Shown here one piece after another: positions 34,781 to 43,849 of a DNA stretch of 64,000 nt. The notes beneath the pieces were generated by a model. The model saw only the letters and a list, made by a program, of their open reading frames with translations, was not told where the DNA came from and searched no databases. A program made the translations under genes and the position numbers. Location: the NCBI RefSeq assembly GCF_003336665.1, contig NZ_QPIJ01000002.1, positions 124,001 through 188,000 on the forward strand, given 5' to 3'. Within the stretch, counting starts at the first letter, position 1; each line of letters opens with the position of its first letter. Origin of the DNA: Vreelandella rituensis. Its GTDB lineage: Bacteria; Pseudomonadota; Gammaproteobacteria; Pseudomonadales; Halomonadaceae.

Positions 34781-36313
34781 ATGAGCAAACAACCAAACGA
34801 ACAGGACGACGCAAAGAAGACGTCCGACGCCCGTAGCGAAAGCTCAGAGCCACGCGGGGATACCGCCAAGGCGTCACCCTCTTCTTCCGCCACGACCGAT
34901 CCATCGGCTAGCGGCACCTCTTCCGCCCCTGAGCCAGGCAGCGAAAATGCTGCCAAAAGCGATACGGCCGCAAACAAAGGCCATTCATCGCGTAATCATC
35001 GCTCCCGGCGACGTAACCGGCCCGAGAGCAATGCTGATGCCAAGCCGGCGGAACACAGCGTCGAGCCGACGACACCCGGCGGCAAGCCTGCCTCGTCCTC
35101 TTCTGCCAGCGGTTCTTCCAGCAGTGGCTCTTCTACCAGCGGCCCGTCCGCTAACAGCGCAACCTCTGCGGCTACCGGTAGTGATAGCGACAAGAAGACC
35201 GCCAGCGCCAAGGGCGCCTCGACGCCACCACCGGCGTCCACCTCCTCCCAGGCCAGCAAGGGGGGCAGTGGCGGCAAGATCGGTGCTCTGGCCTTGGTGT
35301 TGGTCATTCTGTTGGCCATTATCCTGGCGTTTATCGCCTGGCAAGGGTGGCAGCGCCTTGAAACACAGCAACAACGCCTGGAAAGTGTGGCCCAGCAGGC
35401 CGAAGCCAGCGCTTCCATGCAGGCTTTGAACGAACTGGAAGCACGCCTGGAAAGCGGCGAAACCGAGCGCGACCAGGTGCTGAACAGCGCCGTCGAGGAA
35501 CTACGTGACGATTTCGCCAGCTACCGCAGTAACGTCAATGACACACTGGATCAAGTGTTGGATGAGCTTTCCAGCGAACAGGACACTGACGAGCGCGAGT
35601 GGCTGCATGCCGAAGCCGCTTACTTGTTACGCCTGGCCAACCAGCGCCTGCAGCTCGAACGTGACGTCGAAGGTGCTGCCGCCTTGCTGCGCACCGCTGA
35701 CGCACGCCTGCAAGAAGCCGACAACCCGGCACTGACCCCGGTTCGCCGCGAAATCGCCAATGAACTGGCTGCTCTGGAAGCCGTACCCGAGCTGGACCGC
35801 ACCGGTGTCTATCTCGCTCTCAACGCCCAGCAGGAACGCATCGCCAAGTTGCGGCTTTCCCAGGAAATCGAAGAGCCGGCGGTGACTGCCGAACAACGGA
35901 TCGAGGAGCCGCCTGAAGGGTCTTTCCAGCGCCAGCTGGCCCGCTTCGGTGCCGAGCTGAAAGATCTGGTGGTGATTCGTCATCACGATGAAGCGCTGGA
36001 AGCCTTGATCACCCCGGAACAGGAATCCTACCTGCGCCAGAGCCTGCGCCTGGTTCTCGAACAATCGCAGCTGGCCCTGCTCAAGGAAGAACAGGAACTG
36101 TTCGAAGCCAGCATCGACAAGGCCCTTCAGTTGCTCAATGGCTACTATGACACCAGCCGCAGCGAAACCCAGGCAGTGATCGATCGTCTTGAGGAACTCA
36201 AGCAGACACAAATTCAGCCGGAACTGCCGGACATCAGCGCGTCTCAGCAAGCGTTGGCGCGTTTCATCGAGCGCAGGTTCCAGTCGCGCAGCGATGATGG
36301 AGGTGATGCATGA
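34781..36313 (+). CDS. hemX: HemX-type membrane protein (uroporphyrinogen-III C-methyltransferase-like)
   Basis: 510 residues. The first 165 or so are low-complexity, rich in Ser, Ala, Thr, Lys and Pro; then one membrane helix (IGALALVLVILLAIILAFIAW) and a periplasmic coiled-coil domain with EWLHAEAAYLLRLANQRLQLERDVEGA, the family signature. HemX is named as a methyltransferase but has no SAM site; its role in the hem cluster is unsettled. The disordered N-terminus is far longer than in E. coli HemX. It overlaps hemY by 4 bp. Confidence 0.9.
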   Translation: MSKQPNEQDDAKKTSDARSESSEPRGDTAKASPSSSATTDPSASGTSSAPEPGSENAAKSDTAANKGHSSRNHRSRRRNRPESNADAKPAEHSVEPTTPGGKPASSSSASGSSSSGSSTSGPSANSATSAATGSDSDKKTASAKGASTPPPASTSSQASKGGSGGKIGALALVLVILLAIILAFIAWQGWQRLETQQQRLESVAQQAEASASMQALNELEARLESGETERDQVLNSAVEELRDDFASYRSNVNDTLDQVLDELSSEQDTDEREWLHAEAAYLLRLANQRLQLERDVEGAAALLRTADARLQEADNPALTPVRREIANELAALEAVPELDRTGVYLALNAQQERIAKLRLSQEIEEPAVTAEQRIEEPPEGSFQRQLARFGAELKDLVVIRHHDEALEALITPEQESYLRQSLRLVLEQSQLALLKEEQELFEASIDKALQLLNGYYDTSRSETQAVIDRLEELKQTQIQPELPDISASQQALARFIERRFQSRSDDGGDA

Positions 36314-37593
36314 GAAAACTGCTACTGCTGGTAGTCCTCGGCCTGGCGGTGGGGGCCCTGTTCGGGCATCTCATGATGTCAGTACCCGGCTACTGGCTGA
36401 TCCGTATTGGCGATACCTCAATGCAGACCTCGTTCTGGTTCGGCCTGGTACTGCTGCTGGGTGCCTTCATCGTCTTGCACTTCGCCTTGCGCCTGCTGGG
36501 CGCTCTGATTCGGCCGGTCGGCCGCTTCAAGCGCTGGAACACGCGTGCACGCAATCATCGGGCGATGAAAAAGACCGTACACGGTTTGGTGGCACTGACC
36601 GAAGGGCGCTGGAAACGGGCGGAAAAATCCTTGGTCAAGTCGGCTGATGATTCCAGCACGCCATTAGTCAACTACCTCTCCGCCGCCCTGGCCGCGCATT
36701 ACCAGGGGCATTACGAAAAAGCCCAAGAGCATCTCAACCATGCCCAGTTGACCACGCCGGGCGCCGATACCGCCGTGGGCCTGATGCAGGCTCAGCTGAT
36801 GATCGATCGTCAGCAACCCGAAGAGGCGCTGGCCATCCTGACTCGGCTGGACAAGAAGCTGACCAACCATCCCCAGGTACTCAAGCTGCTCAAGCAGGTG
36901 TATCTCAGCGTCAGTGACTGGGAAGGCTTGCGCCATCTGCTTCCCCGGCTCGCCGCTCAACGTCTGATTTCGCTGCAGGAACGCGAGCAACTGGAATACC
37001 GCGCCTACCGTGAACTGATCGTTTTCGAAGCGCAGAATCCCAGCGATATCGAGCGGGTTCGCAGCTTGTGGGCGGACATGCCCGATTATCTGCGTGCCAA
37101 TAGCGAACTGATCATGCTCTACACCGAAGCGCTGGTGCGGGCGGGTGAAGAGCCGATTGCCGAGCGTTTGCTCAGCCATTCGCTGGATCAGCATTGGGAC
37201 ACACGCCTGGTAACCCGTTACGGCTTGATCAACGTGGATGCCGCCCGCCAGCTGGCAAAAGCGGAGAAATGGTTGCAGGAACGGCCCAACGACCCGGAAC
37301 TGCTGTTGGCACTGGGGCGTTTGTCACTGCGTACCGGCCAATGGGGCAAGGCCCAGGAGTATTTCGAAGCCAGCCAGCGCCAGCGACCCAACGGCGTGGT
37401 ATGTGCGGAATTGGCTCGCTTGTTCGCCAGCCTCGGCGAGCATCACAAGAGCCAGCTTTACTACCGTCACAGTGTGGAAATGCTGGCCAAATCGTTACCT
37501 TCGCTGCCCCAGCCAAGCGACGCCGAAGCGACCAAAGCCGACAAAGGCAAGGACAAGGAGACAGACAAGGACAAGCCGAAAAAGAGTGCTTGA
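36310..37593 (+). CDS. hemY: HemY, tetratricopeptide membrane protein of the hem operon
   Basis: 427 residues: two N-terminal membrane helices (LLLLVVLGLAVGALFGHLMM and FWFGLVLLLGAFIVLHFAL) and a cytoplasmic TPR-type helical domain with NYLSAALAAHYQGHYEKAQEHLNHA, WGLLNVDAA-like helices and LALGRLSLRTGQWGKAQEYFEAS. This is the gammaproteobacterial HemY, unrelated to protoporphyrinogen oxidase; its biochemical role is uncertain. The C-terminus is a Lys/Asp-rich tail. Intrinsic terminators follow. Confidence 0.92.
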   Translation: MRKLLLLVVLGLAVGALFGHLMMSVPGYWLIRIGDTSMQTSFWFGLVLLLGAFIVLHFALRLLGALIRPVGRFKRWNTRARNHRAMKKTVHGLVALTEGRWKRAEKSLVKSADDSSTPLVNYLSAALAAHYQGHYEKAQEHLNHAQLTTPGADTAVGLMQAQLMIDRQQPEEALAILTRLDKKLTNHPQVLKLLKQVYLSVSDWEGLRHLLPRLAAQRLISLQEREQLEYRAYRELIVFEAQNPSDIERVRSLWADMPDYLRANSELIMLYTEALVRAGEEPIAERLLSHSLDQHWDTRLVTRYGLINVDAARQLAKAEKWLQERPNDPELLLALGRLSLRTGQWGKAQEYFEASQRQRPNGVVCAELARLFASLGEHHKSQLYYRHSVEMLAKSLPSLPQPSDAEATKADKGKDKETDKDKPKKSA

Positions 37594-37628
37594 AGGCGTG
37601 ACTTCCGCCAAGGCGAAGGAACGGCCAA

Positions 37629-37649
37629 AAAAGCCCTACGGGGCCTTTA
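37629..37649 (-). terminator. Intrinsic terminator for the L,D-transpeptidase-like gene
   Basis: On the minus strand AAAGG-CCCC pairs with GGG-CTTT (one bulge) followed by six T. It lies about 60 bp after the stop at 37710. Confidence 0.65.
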
Positions 37650-37658
37650 AGACGACTG

Positions 37659-37692
37659 ACGAACCCCACTTCTTGTGGGGTTTCGTCGTTTT
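37659..37692 (+). terminator. Intrinsic terminator of hemCDXY
   Basis: Stem of 12 bp with one bulge (GACGAACCCCAC / GTGGGGTTTCGTC) around TTCTT, followed by GTTTTT. It is 66 bp after the hemY stop. Confidence 0.88.
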
Positions 37693-37709
37693 TGGGGCCC
37701 CCAAACGAA

Positions 37710-38375
37710 TCACTTCACATCATAGTAGGATGCAAATACGGCATGATTCGGGCGGGTTTCAGGCAGCACATAGACGATACCATTCGAGTTCTTGAATGCG
37801 GTGCTTACCAAGGTTGTATAGAACGCTTTCGGCACATTGATGCAGCCATAGGATATCCGTTTGTCTTCTGCATGAGGTGACGCCAATCGTTCCTCCCGGC
37901 GCTCCCTAGGGGTGCCGGTGACGACCGGATGAAGGGAAATGGCGGTTTCATAATCTATCCAGAGTATCTCGCCACCCTTGAGGTTGCGTCCCAACGAGGC
38001 CACGAAGCGGCCCGCCGGCGTCGTGCGCTCTTCTGGAAGAATGCTCGCCAGAGCTCGCTCGCCAATGCCCGGCACCGAATCATCCCCCACCGCCATCCCC
38101 AGCAAGGCGGATGACTCCCCACGAAGTTGGCCTTCTGCATTGAACATGAAAACCTTGGCCTCTCGCTTGTCGATAATCATGAAGGGCATGGCGAGATTAT
38201 CCTCCGAGTCGATAATCCAGTTAACGATGTCTTTCACTTGCTCTGATGCATGTTCAACGGTGAATCGTTGCGCTGAATCTGAGGCGTCATAGGAATTTGC
38301 CTGAGCAGCTTGAGGCGCGACAAAGGCAATTATCAGCCACCATAGACATAGGGTTTTCAATCGATTCAAGGGCAT
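37710..38375 (-). CDS. L,D-transpeptidase (YkuD)-like exported protein
   Basis: 221 residues: signal peptide (LWWLIIAFVAPQAAQA) and a YkuD-type domain. Catalytic elements are the histidine in SLHPVVTG and the cysteine in RISYGCINVP, the S-x-G-C-x-N/R-V motif. Such enzymes make 3-3 peptidoglycan cross-links or attach proteins to peptidoglycan; some are only amidases or edit chains. The domain is divergent in its middle, so activity is inferred. Its leader contains four GGTTA pentamers. Confidence 0.8.
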   Translation of the reverse strand: MPLNRLKTLCLWWLIIAFVAPQAAQANSYDASDSAQRFTVEHASEQVKDIVNWIIDSEDNLAMPFMIIDKREAKVFMFNAEGQLRGESSALLGMAVGDDSVPGIGERALASILPEERTTPAGRFVASLGRNLKGGEILWIDYETAISLHPVVTGTPRERREERLASPHAEDKRISYGCINVPKAFYTTLVSTAFKNSNGIVYVLPETRPNHAVFASYYDVK

Positions 38376-38398
38376 GTCTCCTGCGGCGATTTTCCAAC

Positions 38399-38418
38399 GG
38401 TTAGGTTAGGTTAGGTTA
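38399..38418. repeat. Four perfect GGTTA pentamers upstream of the L,D-transpeptidase-like gene
   Basis: Perfect 5-bp microsatellite, 24-43 bp upstream of the start codon at 38375 (TAACC on the coding strand). Slippage would change the promoter or leader spacing in 5-bp steps. Confidence 0.85.
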
Positions 38419-38423
38419 CGCAC

Positions 38424-38460
38424 AACGGCTACCAGCGCCTGGATAGCGCTGGTAGCCGTT
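38424..38460 (-). terminator. 15-bp hairpin after tpsA
   Basis: 38424-38438 pairs perfectly with 38446-38460, loop of 7. It lies 22 bp after the tpsA stop; no long U-run follows, but stem stability makes a terminator likely. Confidence 0.75.
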
Positions 38461-38481
38461 TATTCTCCTAATATTTCAGAT

Positions 38482-41400
38482 TTAGAAGCGGTCTTGCTTG
38501 GGCGCATAGACTGGTGGTACATAGGCATCGGGCTGCGTCACGAGGTCGTTTTCCGCTGGCGACTCCAGGCGCTCCAGCTGCGATGTCGGCATATTGACGG
38601 CGGCGGTCGCGAAGGTCAGCGCTAGCCCCTCGCTGATATCCTCGGGCGAGTAGCCGCTCTCATCTGGAAAAGAGATGACTGGCCTGAGGGCCTCTTCAGG
38701 AGGCAATGCTGCTGCCAACGGCAAGCTCGGCTCCGATCCAGAGTCTGTCTCGTCGGGGTCGGTGGTGCTTGGATCAAGCGGATCAGGCTCGACAGGATCA
38801 GTGGTTTCCGGATCTGTCGAAATCGGAGCGACAGGGTCGCCGGGATCGGTGGTGCTTGGATCCGTTGTACTTGGGTCAGTAGTGCTGGGATCTACCGGAT
38901 CAGTCGTGTCGCCAGGAACAGTGGTATCAACTGGATCGGGAATTGGATCCACCGGATCGACTGCAACAGCGGTGACTAACAGCGTCCCCTCGACGTAATT
39001 GATGGCGTAATTACCAGGATCGAAAGTGCCTGGCTCCGCATCACTGGGCGTGATGACATAATCACCAACATCAGCCGTTGCCACTATCCCAGGACTGGTC
39101 AGGGTGACGTCACCAATAGTTTCTCCTGGCACAAGGCCCTCTTGCTCGTAAGTCAAGGTCTCCGGATCCAGCTCCACGCCGGATTCCTTCTCGGCATCGT
39201 TAGCCGTGATGGTCAGCTGTGCCGGGGTGATATCCGCTCTGGTGACATAGGTTCCCTCCGTAGTGCCGAAGGGGGCAAAGAGCTCATAGTCGGTGTCATC
39301 AAAGCTGGCTTGATAAGTAATCAGCTTCTCGGTGCCCACATCCTTGGTATCAAACTCGGCATTACTTACCTCCAGCTCACCGGTTGGCTCTGGCTGTATG
39401 CCGTTGATATCGGGTTCGAGGCCACTGACGGTAGTGTCGCGCAGGCCGTCGTAGACCTTGTCGTCGCCCAGCCCGAACACCCAGGCCTTGGCATCCAGGG
39501 TTCCGCCACCGTCTTTCAGGTTTAGATCGTAAGCACCTATCTCGGTGTTAGTGTCGGCATAACTGGCGGGGTTGAAACGCACCCTCAAGGTGCCGGTATT
39601 GATGGTTATGCATTCGGCACAGGTAATGTCTACGGTGCCGCCGATGTCGGCGCCCGGTCCGGTACCGTCATTGTCGGCGATCAGTATGACGTCACCAGTC
39701 GTCACCGTAATCGCTGCCCCCACATTGACATCCTTCCCGGCAAGCGCCGTCAGGTTGCCGGTGGTGATCGTTGATGCCCCTGTCAGCGTCACGTCGTTTT
39801 TCGCATTGAAGGTAAGGTCGCCGGTGGTAGTGGTGACGACGGCGTTTACGTTCACATTACGGTCAGCGTTGGCTACTAGGCTACCGTCGGTGCCGGTAAT
39901 CGCCGCATTGATGTTGACGTCGCGATCGGCGTTAAGCGTCAGGATAGTCTGATCGGTCCAGGTGATGGCATTCATGACTGTGATATCGCCATTACCGGTG
40001 CCGCTTGCGCCGCTATTTTCCGTGGCCACGGTGATATTGCTGGCGCCCAGGCCGGTGACCAGGTCGGCAACATTGATATTGGCGGCACTCACCCCCGAAT
40101 CCGGGGCGAAGACGTTGTCGGTTGGTGTGGCGCCCGTGGTTGCCGCACTGGAGATGGTGATATCCGCCGGGTCGAGCAACCACATGCCCACGGTCCCATT
40201 GGGTGCGCGTGTATCGATCCTGATGTCCGCCACGTCCAGCCAGCCACCGGAGGTCTCCATCAGGCCGCCGTCACCAGCTTGTTCACCACCACGCGCGCTG
40301 ATACTGCCGTAGGCGCGGGTTGAGTTGTCCGCCCACAACACTGCCGTACCGCCGTCACCCGTCGTGATGGCGTCAGCATAAATGTTTGAACCAGCGCTCA
40401 TGTAGGTAGCGCTGGCATTCTGCACAGCGAGGTCCTTGCCTTGGTATCCGCCACCGATCAGCACGCTGCCACCGCCGGCGTCGCCGGAGGCATCGATCAA
40501 CGCATCATAGAGGCCGACGTGATGGGCGGTCGCGGTGACGCTACCCCCGGTTTCCCCGGCATCGGCGCTGGACACATCCAGGCTGCCGCCGACCTTCACC
40601 GTGCCGCTGCGTATGTCACCCATCAGCATGATGGTGCCATTGCGGTTTTCGATGCTCTGGGCCCGGAGCACCCCGGTGTTGTTGACCGAGGACTGCAACA
40701 GATCGCCCGCCGATTGAGCGGTCATCAAGACCTTGCCGCCATCGGCTTGAATCATCCCACCATTCTGCACCAGCGCATCCAGCGCGCCTTGGTTGACAGC
40801 CACATTCAACAGGCCGTCGCCCGCCACGTCGAGGGTGATGGCGTCGCCTGCCGCCAGCGCTACAGTGCCGAGATTGGCCTGAAGGGTGCCCTGGTTACTG
40901 ACATTGGCGCCGAGCAGGGCGACATAGCCGCCATCGGCATTGATTGTGCCCTGGTTGACGATGCTGCCGTCACCCGTCCCGACAAAATTGAAGTTTCCCG
41001 CTGCAAAATCACTGTCGCTGATTGCCAGCGTAGAGGCCACCAGGCCGCCGACATTGACCGAGGCGTCTTTACCGAACAGTACGCCGTTGGGATTGATCAG
41101 GAACACGCTGCCGTTTGCAGTGAGAGTGCCCATGATGGCCGAGGGGTCCGACCCCAGCACCCGGTTGAGGCTAATCGAACTACTGTTGGGCTGGACAAAG
41201 TTCACCGCCTCTCCCGAGGTAATATCGAACGCCTGCCAGTTGATGGCGGCATTCTGGGTGGTTTGAGTAATATCCATCACCGTAGTGTCGCCACTAATAT
41301 TGACGCTGCCGACTGACACCTCGCCTCCCACCGGCAAGGCCCAGGCATTGCCGGCGACAGCCAGAAAGATCGACGCGATAAGAGGCTTCAGTATAAATAG

Positions 41401-41526
41401 GACTCTGTTTTCTGAAACTCTGTTACTACCATTGGAATTTTTCCTGCTTCCACTCTTTGCAAACTCGGATCCCGCGACAAAGGTACCGATGTTTTGCTTC
41501 CAGATTGATTGGTAGATCTTGTTCAT
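38482..41526 (-). CDS. Two-partner-secretion adhesin TpsA (filamentous-haemagglutinin-like)
   Basis: 1014 residues. It begins with an extended signal peptide region (MNKIYQSIWKQNIGTFVAGSE...) and hydrophobic core (FILKPLIASIFLAVAGNAWA). The TPS domain follows, with INWQAFDI, SSISLNRVLGSDPSAIMG and the NPNGVLFG motif. The centre is a beta-helix rich in Asn/Asp/Gly. Near the C-terminus come a YDG/MBG-type domain (KVYDGLRDTTVSG, then ITPAQLTITAND), a Pro/Thr/Asp-rich stretch with STTDP repeats, and the end YAPKQDRF. It is exported by the upstream TpsB and probably displayed or released for adhesion. The start is the ATG at 41526, eight bases after GGAA. Confidence 0.9.
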   Translation of the reverse strand: MNKIYQSIWKQNIGTFVAGSEFAKSGSRKNSNGSNRVSENRVLFILKPLIASIFLAVAGNAWALPVGGEVSVGSVNISGDTTVMDITQTTQNAAINWQAFDITSGEAVNFVQPNSSSISLNRVLGSDPSAIMGTLTANGSVFLINPNGVLFGKDASVNVGGLVASTLAISDSDFAAGNFNFVGTGDGSIVNQGTINADGGYVALLGANVSNQGTLQANLGTVALAAGDAITLDVAGDGLLNVAVNQGALDALVQNGGMIQADGGKVLMTAQSAGDLLQSSVNNTGVLRAQSIENRNGTIMLMGDIRSGTVKVGGSLDVSSADAGETGGSVTATAHHVGLYDALIDASGDAGGGSVLIGGGYQGKDLAVQNASATYMSAGSNIYADAITTGDGGTAVLWADNSTRAYGSISARGGEQAGDGGLMETSGGWLDVADIRIDTRAPNGTVGMWLLDPADITISSAATTGATPTDNVFAPDSGVSAANINVADLVTGLGASNITVATENSGASGTGNGDITVMNAITWTDQTILTLNADRDVNINAAITGTDGSLVANADRNVNVNAVVTTTTGDLTFNAKNDVTLTGASTITTGNLTALAGKDVNVGAAITVTTGDVILIADNDGTGPGADIGGTVDITCAECITINTGTLRVRFNPASYADTNTEIGAYDLNLKDGGGTLDAKAWVFGLGDDKVYDGLRDTTVSGLEPDINGIQPEPTGELEVSNAEFDTKDVGTEKLITYQASFDDTDYELFAPFGTTEGTYVTRADITPAQLTITANDAEKESGVELDPETLTYEQEGLVPGETIGDVTLTSPGIVATADVGDYVITPSDAEPGTFDPGNYAINYVEGTLLVTAVAVDPVDPIPDPVDTTVPGDTTDPVDPSTTDPSTTDPSTTDPGDPVAPISTDPETTDPVEPDPLDPSTTDPDETDSGSEPSLPLAAALPPEEALRPVISFPDESGYSPEDISEGLALTFATAAVNMPTSQLERLESPAENDLVTQPDAYVPPVYAPKQDRF
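38760..38960. repeat. Region encoding (S/D)xTDP repeats of TpsA
   Basis: Imperfect 15-bp units on the minus strand encode three consecutive STTDP, flanked by related DPVDP, TDPETTDP and DPSTTDP. In-frame slippage would vary the length of the stalk-like segment. Confidence 0.75.
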
Positions 41527-41591
41527 GATGTTTTTCCAAGTATGTTGCATGTCTTGTTAATTGGGTAACTACCGTTGTGTAAGAAGAGCGA

Positions 41592-43271
41592 TCAGAAATA
41601 CTTGACCAGCTGTAACCAGAATTGACCGTCCGAATCCGGTGCTGAAGTGGCTTCTTCATTACTCAACTTATGGGCGTAGTAAGACTTGACGGAAAAGTTG
41701 TTATAGTCGACCCAGTTGACACCCACACCGGTTCCGCTCAGGGTCCGATCATTGTCAGCATCATCGTCGTCCGAAGGATCCTTATAGACAGTCACAGTAC
41801 CCGCATCGACAAAGCCGATAAGTTGCACGTTGCCAGGCACTTGTTCGGAAAGGCCCGCCAGCAGGAGACGTGCTTCAAGGGTGGCCAGATAGCCCTCATC
41901 GGCAAAGGCTTCGCCCTGGGGATAGGCGCGCACGCCATACATGCCACCGAGTGACATCTTCTCCGAGCTGTCGAGATTGTCCGCGGTGAACTGGGCACTT
42001 ACCGACCCATAGAGAGATAGCGTGTCGGTGAGTTGCTGCAAGCGCATGACACTCAAGCTCAGCTTGTCGAAATGGTCGTTGCTCTTCTCTGTAAAGGTTT
42101 TCTCATCAGTTGTTTGGGTATCGACTTCGCCGGTATGCCAGGAGACGGTAGCGGCCGTCAGACCGCCCGCACCCAATTCATCGCGGTGGTCACCGTGGAG
42201 ACCCGTCGTGACCACATTGGCAGTCTTTTCGCTGACATAGATGTCGTTTCCATACCCGTCTTCGAAGGTCTTGTAGTCGTAGCCAAGTTGCGCGTAGAGA
42301 TTACTCTGGCGTGAACGGACCAGCGGGTAACGGCCGAAGATACTGGCAACCTGTGCATCGCCTTCGACACCCAGACCACTGAATTCCTTGCCCAGCTCGT
42401 ACTCGAGATGACTGTAGGCCACGCCGGCCGTCGCCTTGCCAAACTGCATCTGGTAGGCGGCGCGAGCATAATCGAGGCCGTCGAAACTGCTCATCACGCG
42501 CAGGCTGGCCACGTCTCCTCGTCCTGCCAGATTATTGACATGAATCGTTCCGCCCAGACGCTCCTCGCCGGTATAGTAGTTGCCGGCGTTGTCGGCATCG
42601 ATACTGCCTGTCACCCGCTGGCCGGGGGCGACATCGACAATCAGGTCAGCCGCACCCACCGACGCACCCGGCACTAGGGTCGATTGGACGTTGACACCGC
42701 GAATGTCCGACAGCAGCAAAAGCCGGCTCTCGAGCGGCGCGCGGTTGATCACTTCGCCACTATCGAGGCCACTGAGCAGGCCATCGGCCAGGCCGTCCGA
42801 GAGATCGCTCTGATTGCGTAGAGTGACGTCTTCGTAGCGACCTTCCATCACCGCGATCGTCACCGCACCACCCTCTATTTCCTGTGCAGGCAGGTAGGCT
42901 TGCGCGACAAAATAGCCGTTCTGGTGATAAAAATCGGTAATCCGGGAGGCCATTGCCTGTAGCTCGCCCAAGCTAAGTTGCGCGCCCGGCCTGAAACCGG
43001 TGAGCGTGAGCAGCTCCTTCTCGGAGTACAGGCTCTGCCCGCTTAGATGCAGTGAATTGACCTCGATCTTCGCCGTGCCTGCGGCACCCATCACCGGTAC
43101 CTGTGGCTGTTGCACCTCAATTTCCGGCGCAATTCTTTCCACGGTCGGCGTTGGCGGGATCTGTTGAAGCTGGCTGCCGGCACTGGGTAGAGTGCCGCCG
43201 GGAAGTTGTGCGGCAAACACCCCTGGGCTTAACGCGAGTAGTGCAAAGGGAATAAGTTTTTTATACGCCAT
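41592..43271 (-). CDS. Two-partner-secretion outer-membrane transporter TpsB (FhaC/ShlB family)
   Basis: 559 residues: signal peptide (KLIPFALLALSPGVFA), a Pro/Gln-rich linker, a POTRA domain (IEVNSLHLSGQSLYSEKELLTLTGFRPG), a second POTRA region ending near VPGASVGAADLIVDVAPG, then a 16-strand barrel with the VRAYPQGEAFADEGY segment (L6 VRGY/F-type motif) and a terminal Phe (LVKYF). It secretes the adjacent TpsA through the outer membrane. The ATG at 43271 follows AAGGA. The tpsB-tpsA order with a 65-bp gap suggests one operon. Confidence 0.93.
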   Translation of the reverse strand: MAYKKLIPFALLALSPGVFAAQLPGGTLPSAGSQLQQIPPTPTVERIAPEIEVQQPQVPVMGAAGTAKIEVNSLHLSGQSLYSEKELLTLTGFRPGAQLSLGELQAMASRITDFYHQNGYFVAQAYLPAQEIEGGAVTIAVMEGRYEDVTLRNQSDLSDGLADGLLSGLDSGEVINRAPLESRLLLLSDIRGVNVQSTLVPGASVGAADLIVDVAPGQRVTGSIDADNAGNYYTGEERLGGTIHVNNLAGRGDVASLRVMSSFDGLDYARAAYQMQFGKATAGVAYSHLEYELGKEFSGLGVEGDAQVASIFGRYPLVRSRQSNLYAQLGYDYKTFEDGYGNDIYVSEKTANVVTTGLHGDHRDELGAGGLTAATVSWHTGEVDTQTTDEKTFTEKSNDHFDKLSLSVMRLQQLTDTLSLYGSVSAQFTADNLDSSEKMSLGGMYGVRAYPQGEAFADEGYLATLEARLLLAGLSEQVPGNVQLIGFVDAGTVTVYKDPSDDDDADNDRTLSGTGVGVNWVDYNNFSVKSYYAHKLSNEEATSAPDSDGQFWLQLVKYF

Positions 43272-43639
43272 ATTAATTTTCCTTGGCATTTTAATTTCTA
43301 TTTAATTAAAGCCTGTAGGAAAACACAGACTTTTATTTGTTAGGATATTTAGAATTTTTTCAAAAATTACAGATACACTCACCGGCTTCCGGCGCTTTAA
43401 AGCGTCGAATAACAAATAGTGTTTATTTAATTTCTTTATCTTCTCGCCGCAGTCGGCAAGAGGTTACTGGAACAGGAAAAAGCAGTGAAAGAGAGGGCGC
43501 TGACTAAAAACAAAAACGCACTTCACCGAATCGGAGTGTATTCCGCTTTAGATAGAAAGTCTTATTTTTTTATTACAAAAAACTAATTATTTTAGATTAA
43601 TTTTTTACGTCACGATTTTTACACTCTTTATAAAATCAT

Positions 43640-43806
43640 CAAAGCTGTAGCGTGAAAGAAATTTTTCAGATAATACGTTTTAACTTCATAGACTTAGACT
43701 AGGGTTCGGCGAGTTTTACTCGAGCGCCTGCCAGAACGGTTCCGCGAGCAACTGGCTCAGATCAGGAAAATTCAAACAGCCAGGGTGCCGCAAGGCACCC
43801 TTTTTT
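43640..43806 (+). ncRNA. Candidate small RNA upstream of tpsBA
   Basis: A strong plus-strand intrinsic terminator at 43783-43806 has no plus-strand gene before it back to hemY. Upstream are a hairpin (CGAGT-TTT-ACTCG, about 43711-43723) and a possible promoter (TTACGT, 17 bp, TTATAA near 43605-43633). This suggests an independent transcript of up to about 165 nt. The 5' end is uncertain and no known family is recognised. Confidence 0.4.
43783..43806 (+). terminator. Intrinsic terminator, plus strand
   Basis: Stem GGGTGCC / GGCACCC with GCAA tetraloop, followed by six T. No T-run on the other strand, so it does not serve aroQ or tpsB. Confidence 0.85.
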
Positions 43807-43849
43807 ATCTCGCCTGGCTTGAAAGACGAAGCGTTTTGAACAGCGATGT

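Larger units (their letters stand above)
43272..43849. other. AT-rich intergenic region between tpsB and aroQ
   Basis: 578 bp, far richer in A/T than the surrounding genes, with runs of T and A (about 43560-43615). It should contain the tpsBA promoter (minus strand). No ORF of note on either strand. Its right part, 43690-43806, is GC-normal and ends in an intrinsic terminator directed rightwards. Confidence 0.7.

Noticed and set aside
40441-41316. Long plus-strand ORF opposite tpsA
   Set aside because: It is the complement of the repetitive, low-stop adhesin gene and has no family features or ribosome-binding site.
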